NCBI GenBank assembly: GCA_050013915.1
Contig: JBEKEI010000079.1
Location: 1-19,914, forward strand
Length of the DNA stretch: 19,914 bases
From: Roseiarcus sp050013915
GTDB taxonomy: Bacteria; Pseudomonadota; Alphaproteobacteria; Rhizobiales; Beijerinckiaceae
Direction: 5' to 3'
Positions 1 to 5,311 of this stretch are shown piece after piece; position 1 is the stretch's first letter, and each line of letters begins with the position of its first letter. Made by a program: the position numbers and the translations under genes. The notes beneath the pieces were generated by a model that had not been told where the DNA came from, made no database searches, and saw only the letters and a list, made by a program, of their open reading frames with translations.

Positions 1-151
1 TAGTTGGAAATAATACCCGGAATTGCCCGGGAAGGCAAAGACTCGCTCGCCTCCGCGCCCGGACGCCCCGAACGCAACCGCGATCAAGCGCAGCGAGCCG
101 GAAGCGCCTAGAATTGCCGGAACGTCCACCCTTCGCATCGAGCCGCATCGC

Positions 152-991
152 ATGACGCTGACCGCCAAAGCGCTCTGGGTGATCGAGCGCAATCTCGACC
201 GGCCGCTCACGCTCGGCGAAATCGCCGCCGCCTGCGGCGTATCGCCCCATCATCTCGCCCATGCCTTTGGGCGCACCGCCGGACAGGCGGTCATGCAATA
301 CGTCCGACGTCGCCGCCTCGCCGCCGCGGCGCGGGCGCTCGCGGCCGGCGCGCCCGACATTCTCGATCTGGCGCTTTCCCACGGCTACGGCTCGCACGAG
401 GCGTTCACGCGCGCGTTTCGCGCCGAGTTCGGCGCCACGCCCGGAGAAGTCCGACACAAGGGGAACACGGAGGATCTGCCGATGAACGAAGCGATGAAGA
501 TTCCGCCTGCGCGCGACGCCGAGCCGGCGCCGCCGCGCATCGAGAGGGCCGGGCCGATGCTGTTCGTCGGCCTCGCCGGGCGCCATGCGCTCGGGGCGAC
601 GCAGGGCGTGCCCGCGCAGTGGCAGGCGTTCATGGCGCGCTACGGCGAAATCGCCGACAAGGCGGATCCGATCCCGGTCGGCGTCAGCCGCGACATGGAT
701 GAGGACGGCAATTTCGACTATCTCTGCGCCGTCGCGGTGAAGAGATTCTCGGGAACCCCGCGCGGGCTCGTCGAACTGCGCATTCCCGCGCGCGGCTATG
801 CCGTCTTCACCCATCGCGACCACGTCTCGACGATCGGCGCGACCTATGGGGCGATTTTCGAGCGCTGGCGCCCCGAAACCCATCGCCTGGCCGCGGATGC
901 GCCGATGCTCGAGCGGCATCTGCCGGGCTTCGATCCGAAGACCGGCCTCGGCGGCGTCGAGATCTGGATCCCGATCGACGACGCCGGCTGA
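152..991 (+). CDS. AraC-family regulator with GyrI-like effector-binding domain
   Basis: Likely transcription factor that senses a small molecule. Residues 1-101 (from the chosen start) form an AraC double helix-turn-helix: LGEIAAACGVSPHHLAHAF is the first HTH, and LDLALSHGYGSHEAFTRAFR followed by FGATPGEVR is the typical second HTH and family signature. Residues about 130-279 look like the GyrI/Rob-type effector-binding fold (PVGVSRDMDEDGNFDYLCAV, RGYAVFTHRDHVSTIGATY, and the terminal GGVEIWIPI). DNA-binding domain first and effector domain second is the Rob/SoxS-with-GyrI arrangement. I chose ATG 152 because it directly precedes the conserved HTH; the frame is open back to base 14, and a TTG at 23 would add 43 poorly conserved-looking residues. 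Neither start has a clear Shine-Dalgarno site. The gene converges on sdaA with an 11-base gap, so no shared promoter links them. The ligand cannot be read from sequence. Confidence 0.85.
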   Translation: MTLTAKALWVIERNLDRPLTLGEIAAACGVSPHHLAHAFGRTAGQAVMQYVRRRRLAAAARALAAGAPDILDLALSHGYGSHEAFTRAFRAEFGATPGEVRHKGNTEDLPMNEAMKIPPARDAEPAPPRIERAGPMLFVGLAGRHALGATQGVPAQWQAFMARYGEIADKADPIPVGVSRDMDEDGNFDYLCAVAVKRFSGTPRGLVELRIPARGYAVFTHRDHVSTIGATYGAIFERWRPETHRLAADAPMLERHLPGFDPKTGLGGVEIWIPIDDAG

Positions 992-1002
992 CATGCCGCC
1001 GC

Positions 1003-2373
1003 TCAGCATTCGACGAAGTTCACGGCGAGCCCGCCGAGCGAGGTCTCCTTGTATTTCGACTGCATGTCGGCGCCGGTCTGGCGCATCGTCGCGATCACCT
1101 GATCGAGCGAGACCCGATGGCTGCCGTCGCCATGCAGCGCGAGCGAGGCGGCCGCGATCGCCTTCACCGCGCCGAACGCGTTGCGTTCGATGCACGGGAT
1201 CTGGACGAGGCCGCCGACGGGATCGCACGTCATGCCCAGATGATGCTCCATGCCGATTTCGGCGGCGTTCTCGATCTGAGCGTTGGAGCCGCCGAGCGCG
1301 GCGCACAGCCCGGCCGCGGCCATCGAGCAGGCGACGCCGACCTCGCCCTGGCAGCCGACCTCGGCGCCGGAGATCGACGCGTTCATCTTGAACAGGGCGC
1401 CGATCGCGGTCGCGGTGAGGAGGAAGGTCGCCATGCCCTCGGCGCGCGCCTCCAGGCAATGGTCGCGGTAGTAGCGCAGCACCGAGGGAATGACGCCCGC
1501 CGCGCCATTGGTCGGCGCGGTGACGACGCGCCCGCCCGCCGCGTTCTCCTCGTTGACCGCCATCGCATAGACGCTGACGAAATCCATGATCTCGTGGGCC
1601 GCGCGCGCGTTCCGGGTCGCATTGGCGCGCAGCCGCTCGTAGATCGCTTTGGCGCGCCGCTTCACCTTGAGCCCGCCCGGCAGTTCGCCGTCGACGGAGA
1701 GGCCGCGATCGACGCAGGCGAGCATCGCCGCAATCACCGTCGCGACATGGGCGGAGACCTCTTCGGGCGGGCGCAGCGCCGCCTCGTTGGCGCGCATGAC
1801 CTCGGCGATCGAAAGACCGCTCTCGGCGCCGCGGGCGAGCAGGTCGACCGCGGAGCGGAACGGATGGGGAAACGCGACTTCGCCGACGCCGGTCGGCGCC
1901 GGCTCGTCCTCGCGAATGATGAAGCCGCCGCCGATCGAGCACCAGGCCTCGTCGAGCAGCACGGCGCCGTTGGCGTCGCGCGCGCACAAGCGCAGCGTGT
2001 TGGGATGGCGCGCGGGCGCGGTGACGAAATCGAAGCGGATTGCGGCGGCGGGATCGAAGGCGATGTCCCTGACGCCGGCGAGCGCGAGCCGCTTCTGCGC
2101 GGCGACGCGCGCGACGATCGCCTCGACCGCGGCGGGATCGATCGTCGCCGGCGTCTGCCCGGACAGGCCGAGGATGACCGCCTTGTCGACGGCGTGGCCC
2201 TTGCCGGTGAAGGCGAGCGAGCCGTAGAGCGTCACCGTCACCGAGGCGGTCCGCGCGAGCCCGCCGGAGGCTTCGAGCCCCGCCGCGAACGCCGCCGCCG
2301 CCTTCATCGGCCCGACCGTATGCGAGGAGGAGGGACCGATGCCGATCTTGAACAATTCGAAGACGCTGATCAT
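1003..2373 (-). CDS. sdaA: L-serine dehydratase (L-serine ammonia-lyase), iron-sulfur type
   Basis: Converts L-serine to pyruvate and ammonia in the cytoplasm with a [4Fe-4S] cluster. It is 456 aa, the usual length of the single-chain form. The N-terminus ISVFELFKIGIGPSSSHTVGPM is the family hallmark. The three cysteines expected to bind the cluster are C341 (GAEVGCQGEVG), C383 (MTCDPVGG) and C394 (IPCIERN). The protein ends in cysteine (C456, VNFVEC). A C-terminal Cys that caps the fourth iron in the resting enzyme is known from the Legionella homologue, so tail control is a reasonable inference here. GAGGAG at 2380-2385, six bases before the ATG, is a good ribosome binding site. With the sarcosine oxidase genes in the same window, a role in draining serine formed from glycine and methylene-THF is likely, though not proved by linkage alone. 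Confidence 0.95.
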   Translation of the reverse strand: MISVFELFKIGIGPSSSHTVGPMKAAAAFAAGLEASGGLARTASVTVTLYGSLAFTGKGHAVDKAVILGLSGQTPATIDPAAVEAIVARVAAQKRLALAGVRDIAFDPAAAIRFDFVTAPARHPNTLRLCARDANGAVLLDEAWCSIGGGFIIREDEPAPTGVGEVAFPHPFRSAVDLLARGAESGLSIAEVMRANEAALRPPEEVSAHVATVIAAMLACVDRGLSVDGELPGGLKVKRRAKAIYERLRANATRNARAAHEIMDFVSVYAMAVNEENAAGGRVVTAPTNGAAGVIPSVLRYYRDHCLEARAEGMATFLLTATAIGALFKMNASISGAEVGCQGEVGVACSMAAAGLCAALGGSNAQIENAAEIGMEHHLGMTCDPVGGLVQIPCIERNAFGAVKAIAAASLALHGDGSHRVSLDQVIATMRQTGADMQSKYKETSLGGLAVNFVEC

Positions 2374-2390
2374 GGCGGGCTCCTCAGGCC

Positions 2391-2439
2391 GTCCCTTCTC
2401 CCGTCCCCGCGAAGCGGCGGAGGGCCGGGGAGGCGGGAC
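2391..2439. repeat. GC-rich REP-like palindrome
   Basis: GTCCC and GGGAC close the element, and CTCCCGTCCCCGCGAAGC faces GCGGCGGAGGGCCGGGGAG. It has the CTCCC..GCGAAGCGG..GGGAGG pattern shared with the elements at 4608-4649 and 4702-4740, so it looks like a member of a dispersed intergenic palindrome family. It lies in the sdaA leader/promoter region. Confidence 0.5.
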
Positions 2440-2588
2440 TGCGCGATGGCAAAAACCGGGTCGATCCCCGACAGTCCAGACCGGGACGATTCCGACGGGC
2501 TTCGGAAGGGCCGTTTCGGCGCCGTTTGGGGCCTTTCAGGGCCGTTTAGACCCCAAATGACCCTTCGCGGCGCGTCCAAATCGCCGCT

Positions 2589-2654
2589 AAGTCCTTGATG
2601 GCGAGGCCGGCCAAGGATCATAGGAAGCCCCGGATCGTGGGATATCAAGGACTT
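2589..2654. repeat. 11-bp perfect inverted repeat
   Basis: AAGTCCTTGAT (2589-2599) and ATCAAGGACTT (2644-2654) are exact reverse complements separated by 44 bases. Nothing coding is seen inside. It partly overlaps the start of the dispersed repeat at 2628. Function unknown. Confidence 0.6.
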
Positions 2655-2883
2655 GCCCGATGTTCGCGGCGGCCGCCGCCCGGCGGCGCGCCCTTCTCCC
2701 GCAAAGCGGGCGCCGCGGCGGGTGAAGCCTTCCCCGCGGGCGGGCAGGCGCAGGGCTCGGGCGGCCCTCGGAGCCCGCCGTAACTCTCCTCCGTTTCGCC
2801 TGGCTCGGACGTCCATCTCACTTCAAGTAGACTAGATCGGGGAAGGGCTGGCGTCAAGCAAAATTTCTGTAAAAGAGAAAGAC
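2628..2883 (+). repeat. Dispersed intergenic repeat, copy 1
   Basis: This stretch matches 17983-18164 in three ordered blocks. The left block is CCCCGGATCGTGGGATATCAAGG (2628-2650) versus CCCCGGATTCGCGGGATTTCAAGG. The middle is CTCC..GTTTCGCCTGGCTCGGACGTCC (about 2787-2814) versus CTCC..CGTTCGCCCGGCTCGGACCGTCC. The right block is GGCTGGcGTCAAG followed by the identical 19-mer TTCTGTAAAAGAGAAAGAC (2865-2883). Copy 1 is longer than copy 2, apparently because of extra GC-rich sequence around 2690-2760 that includes a CTTCTCCCGCAAAGCGGG hairpin. Confidence 0.6.
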
Positions 2884-2983
2884 CTCTCCATCGCCCGGTG
2901 GTGGAGGTGACAGCGCGGCTTCGGACGTCGGTTCAAGGCCGGACGGAGCCCAGCTCACCCCACGCCCGCCCCGGCCGTTTGCA

Positions 2984-3045
2984 ACCATGACCTTTTGCTG
3001 AGCGTCGCGGCCAATCGGCCGCGGCGCCCACCAAAAGGTCATGGT
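2984..3045. repeat. Long perfect hairpin (14-bp arms with inner stem-loop)
   Basis: ACCATGACCTTTTG (2984-2997) and CAAAAGGTCATGGT (3032-3045) are exact reverse complements. The 34-base loop contains a second perfect stem, CGCGGCC/GGCCGCG (3006-3012 and 3017-3023) with loop AATC. The nested design suggests a mobile palindromic repeat or a structured RNA; there is no U-tract to call it a terminator. Confidence 0.75.
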
Positions 3046-3132
3046 CGCCAGCAAGCCGCGCCGACGGCGCGCAGTCACCCGAAGGGCCGGAGCGGAGCGA
3101 CGGAGCGGCCATCGATACGCAAGGACGCCCCC

Positions 3133-3489
3133 ATGAATGAACGCCGCCAACCGAGCGCGGAAGCGCCGCCTTTTCCGACTCAGCGCGGGACTTTGATCGT
3201 CGCCCGCGCTCATGTTCCCCCGACGATGGCGCAACTCGACGCCGCCGCCAAAACGATGGTTCCCGATGTCGTCATCGGCGATTGGTCCGGCGTCATCTAT
3301 GACGAACAGACCGCGAATTCGGGCGCGATCGAAATGCTGCGGTTCGCGGATGCGATGCGCGCTTCGATGCTCTGCGTCGACGCGCCGCCGCCGGCCCCGA
3401 GCATCGATCTCGGCCCCGATCCGAATGTCATAACGGGGTTGGCGTTCCATGATTTGGCGCCGGAACGATATTTCGATAAATTCATATAG
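3133..3489 (+). CDS. Hypothetical protein (118 aa)
   Basis: I do not recognise this protein. Evidence that it is real: ATG at 3133 is preceded by AAGGA (3121-3125) at a 7-base spacing, codon third positions are mostly G/C across the frame, and the sequence is not low-complexity. It starts polar (NERRQPSAEAPP), then has a possible folded core (TLIVARAHVPPTMAQLDAAA, VVIGDWSGVIYDEQT, AIEMLRFADAMRASMLCVDA), a Pro-rich linker (PPPAPS), and a C-terminal segment GLAFHDLAPERYFDKFI. No signal peptide or membrane segment is seen. Its last codons (TAT TTC GAT AAA TTC ATA) are more AT-rich than the rest. It stands alone between repeat-rich stretches, which fits an accessory or acquired gene. Confidence 0.55.
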   Translation: MNERRQPSAEAPPFPTQRGTLIVARAHVPPTMAQLDAAAKTMVPDVVIGDWSGVIYDEQTANSGAIEMLRFADAMRASMLCVDAPPPAPSIDLGPDPNVITGLAFHDLAPERYFDKFI

Positions 3490-3642
3490 CTTCTGTGGAT
3501 ATCTTGGGTCCCGCTGACTCTGCACTTTATTGTTCGCCCGCCTCGTCGCGCCAGAGACCACGACGCGAGCCACTGTCGGCCTGCTCGGCGGGACGCGGGA
3601 CGCAGACTCCCCGGCGCCGCGGAGCCACGCCGCCGTCGCGCG

Positions 3643-3699
3643 GGTCAAGGTTCGCGAAGCGCCGCTTGGCGCGCAGCGACCGGCGTAGCCGGCTTGACC
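3643..3699. repeat. Nested inverted repeats forming a three-way junction
   Basis: Outer arms GGTCAAG (3643-3649) and CTTGACC (3693-3699) enclose two hairpins: GCGCC-GCTT-GGCGC (3659-3672) and CCGGC-GTA-GCCGG (3680-3692). The second hairpin abuts the outer arm exactly. All arms are perfect. It may be an RNA fold or a palindromic mobile repeat. It has no U-tract. Confidence 0.5.
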
Positions 3700-3870
3700 T
3701 TGAGGCGCGCGTCCGGCCCTGGCAGCGCGGACGGCTGGGCGATTGGCCGTCTTCGCGGGCTCGGACCCGACAACGGGTTTCGATGACCCTCCACTTTACT
3801 CTCCCCCCACCCCGCAGCCTCGGACGTCCGGATCAAATGCGCCCCGCGTATTCGGAATTTACGAAATTTC

Positions 3871-3904
3871 TTGACAACGGAACAAAACAAGAACATTGTA
3901 TCAT
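3871..3904 (+). promoter_or_regulatory. Promoter-like segment with alphaproteobacterial LexA-type box
   Basis: A TTGACA (-35 consensus) at 3871-3876 is followed by GAAC-AAAACAA-GAAC at 3880-3894, an exact GAAC-N7-GAAC, which is the reverse complement of the GTTC-N7-GTTC SOS box known in alphaproteobacteria. A weak -10-like TTGTAT lies at 3896-3901. The box overlapping the promoter spacer is the usual repressor geometry. What it would drive is unclear: downstream are only decayed or short frames. LexA binding is an inference from the motif. Confidence 0.45.
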
Positions 3905-3925
3905 TGGAGCGATGGACGCCTCCCG

Positions 3926-4139
3926 ATGCATGCGCCAGTAATGCACACCTATCGGCGCGTCCCGCGCGGCGCGGGCGGGCTCGCCTGCGACGGGGCCGGG
4001 GTCGCGCCGGGCGCGGCGGAGCTCGTGCGCGTTGCGGCCCTGGCAGGGACTGGGGCGGATCCTCGGCGCGGCCTACGGGCCGCAGCCCGAGGCCGTGGTG
4101 CAGCCGCATCCTGTTATCGGCGCCGAAATTCATCGATAG
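3926..4139 (+). pseudogene. Frameshifted remnant of a conserved-looking protein
   Basis: From ATG 3926 (or 3941, MHTYRRVPRG) one frame reads with coding-like GC3 to about 4040, including LACDGAGVAPGAAELVR. A second frame, offset by one base, then reads LRPWQGLGRILGAAYGPQPE and AVVQPHPVIGAEIHR to a TAG at 4137-4139. The switch at about 4036-4045 suggests a one-base indel. From memory the two pieces resemble consecutive parts of a conserved hypothetical protein of Hyphomicrobiales, but I could not check this. It lies 22 bases after the LexA-type box. A sequencing error or chance frames are alternatives. Confidence 0.3.
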
Positions 4140-4245
4140 AACCGGATATTTTCCCTATTGGAATCTCGATTAGTCTTTCCGGCAATTGAACGCGGGCCTC
4201 GATCACAATCGATCGCGGCTCGGCGAGGAGCGCTACCTCGAACCG

Positions 4246-4377
4246 ATGGCGATGTCCGACCGGATGCGGGCGCTGTTCGAGGCCGACCCGGAAGACAAGA
4301 CCGGCGATGCGCTGAACGGTTGCACGATCCTCCATGAGATGGAGGCCATTCTGCGACCGGCCCGGCGAAAGAAATGA
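4246..4377 (+). CDS. Small hypothetical protein (43 aa)
   Basis: Unrecognised. The frame opens after a stop at 4171; the first ATGs are at 4246 and 4252 (MAMSDRMRALFEADPEDKTG), and a TTG at 4186 is a possible longer start. Codons from about 4234 onward have strongly G/C third positions, as real genes here do. The product would be small and acidic in the middle, with a basic tail (RPARRKK). There is no clear ribosome binding site, and it follows decayed frames, so it may be the C-terminal remnant of a larger lost gene rather than an intact one. Confidence 0.3.
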   Translation: MAMSDRMRALFEADPEDKTGDALNGCTILHEMEAILRPARRKK

Positions 4378-4607
4378 TGACGCGCCTGCAGTTTCCGCCT
4401 CGCCGCTTCGATGCCGGAAAGTCGCGGGGGCCCCGGCGCCGCCGCGCGTTTTTGCCCCCGACGCCGCGGCATCCTATCCACGACCCAGCGCGCCTTGTTC
4501 GCGCCGGCTTCCCCGCGCGGCCGCATCGAGGCGCGGCGATCGCCGGGCCGGGCCGAAGCCTGCGATCGGGAGAGAGGCAGGCTGAATGCGCCGGAACCGG
4601 AACCGGG

Positions 4608-4649
4608 CTTCTCCCGCCTCCGCGAAGCGGGGGAGGGTTGGGGAGGGGG
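4608..4649 (+). repeat. REP-like palindrome, orientation A
   Basis: CTTCTCCCGCCTCCGCGAAG followed by CGGGGGAGGGTTGGGGAGGG. It matches the reverse complement of 4702-4740 closely, and shares the CTCCC..GCGAAGCGG..GAGGG layout with 2391-2439. Confidence 0.65.
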
Positions 4650-4701
4650 CGCGCCCCATCCGAAGAAGGCCTTTGTCGTCAAGACCATAAGGCGGCGGGC
4701 G

Positions 4702-4740
4702 GCCCCCTCCCCGGCCCTCCCCCGCACGCGGGGGAGGGAG
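4702..4740 (-). repeat. REP-like palindrome, orientation B
   Basis: CCCCCTCCCCGGCCCTCCCC then CGCACGCGGGGGAGGGAG. This is an inverted copy of 4608-4649 with a different hairpin tip (GCACGC instead of GCGAAGC). It begins eleven bases beyond the soxG stop codon. Confidence 0.65.
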
Positions 4741-4750
4741 CGCGGCCTCC

Positions 4751-5311
4751 TCAGCACAGCTCCTGGTCGCTCGCGGCCTGGGCGAGGATCGCCGCCACAT
4801 AAGGCCCAAAGGAACGCTGGAATTCGACCCGGAAATGGTCGGGCGCGCGGCGCCACAAGGTGATCTCGGCCTTGGTCAGCAGCGTGCGCGCGACCATGCC
4901 GACGGGAAAGGCGGAAAGATCGAGATCGAGCGGCACGCCGGCGTTGAGCAGGCGCGCGCCGCCGGGGCCGGTGACTTCGAGCGCGTCGTTGCGATGCGAG
5001 ACGTCGACCAGCGCGTGGGGAACGGCCGCGAGCGCCGCCTCCAGCGCGGCGCCGAGGCCGGGCGCCTCGTCCTCGGCGAGCAGCAGCCATTCGTCGGGGC
5101 CGAGCCACAAAGCCGAGCGCGGGCCTTCGGTGGCGCTGCGCAACGGCTCGCGCGGCGGCGCGGCGCCGAAGGCCGGGCCGGCGAGCGCGGCGGCTTCCGC
5201 GCCGCAGCGCAAGATGAAGCGGGTCGCCCGCGCGCAGGCGAAACTCGCCGCCGCGCGGTTGCGCGGCAGGGCGAGCCCGTCGAGAACAGGCCGGCGGAGC
5301 GCGTCAGCCAT
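4751..5311 (-). CDS. soxG: Sarcosine oxidase subunit gamma
   Basis: Smallest of the two folate-fold-related parts of heterotetrameric sarcosine oxidase (SoxBDAG), which oxidises sarcosine to glycine and transfers the methyl carbon to tetrahydrofolate in the cytoplasm. It is 186 aa, usual for the family. Typical blocks are SALWLGPDEWLLLAEDE, ALVDVSHRNDALEVTGPGAR-like (GPGGARLLNAGVPLDLDLSA), FPVGMVARTLLTKAEITLWR and FRVEFQRSFGPYVAAIL. The start codon lies inside the 3' end of soxA (8-base overlap), so translation is probably coupled. It is the last gene of the minus-strand soxA-soxG unit and is followed by an inverted pair of palindromes. Confidence 0.93.
   Translation of the reverse strand: MADALRRPVLDGLALPRNRAAASFACARATRFILRCGAEAAALAGPAFGAAPPREPLRSATEGPRSALWLGPDEWLLLAEDEAPGLGAALEAALAAVPHALVDVSHRNDALEVTGPGGARLLNAGVPLDLDLSAFPVGMVARTLLTKAEITLWRRAPDHFRVEFQRSFGPYVAAILAQAASDQELC

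Larger units (their letters stand above)
2374..3132. other. Repeat-rich intergenic region upstream of sdaA
   Basis: No convincing gene is seen in these 759 bases; open frames here are low-complexity Arg/Pro-rich readings. The region holds a GC-rich palindrome (2391-2439), three close copies of GCCGTTT (about 2511-2555), an 11-base inverted repeat (2589-2654), a degenerate dispersed repeat (2628-2883) and a long hairpin (2984-3045). The sdaA promoter should lie in the left part, but I could not pick one with confidence. Confidence 0.6.
3490..3925. other. Intergenic stretch with folded element and LexA-type box
   Basis: No gene is seen. It holds a predicted three-way-junction fold (3643-3699), a CTCGGACGTCC motif (3819-3829) that is also present in dispersed repeat copy 1 (2804-2814), and a promoter-like segment with a GAAC-N7-GAAC box (3871-3904). 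Base composition drops to AT-rich around 3850-3905. Confidence 0.5.
4378..4750. other. Intergenic region with an inverted pair of REP-like elements
   Basis: No gene is seen in these 373 bases downstream of soxG. The right half carries two GC-rich palindromes in opposite orientation (4608-4649 and 4702-4740). They could end transcription from both sides or protect the soxAG mRNA 3' end, as REP elements do in other bacteria; that role is inference. Confidence 0.6.

Noticed and set aside
2509..2555. Tandem GCCGTTT units as an iteron-like array
   Set aside because: Only three units with unequal spacing and poor flanking match; no replication gene nearby.
1117..2598. Plus-strand open frame of 493 codons opposite sdaA
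   Set aside because: Antisense shadow of sdaA with low-complexity Arg/Ala/Asp composition and no family features.
2374..2600. Glycine riboswitch upstream of sdaA
   Set aside because: Looked for because of the glycine/serine context; I could not find the conserved glycine aptamer cores on the minus strand here or upstream of soxB.
2854..3648. Minus-strand frame of 264 codons opposite the 3133 gene
   Set aside because: Low-complexity reading across repeats and palindromes with no ribosome site; the plus-strand ORF has better coding signs.
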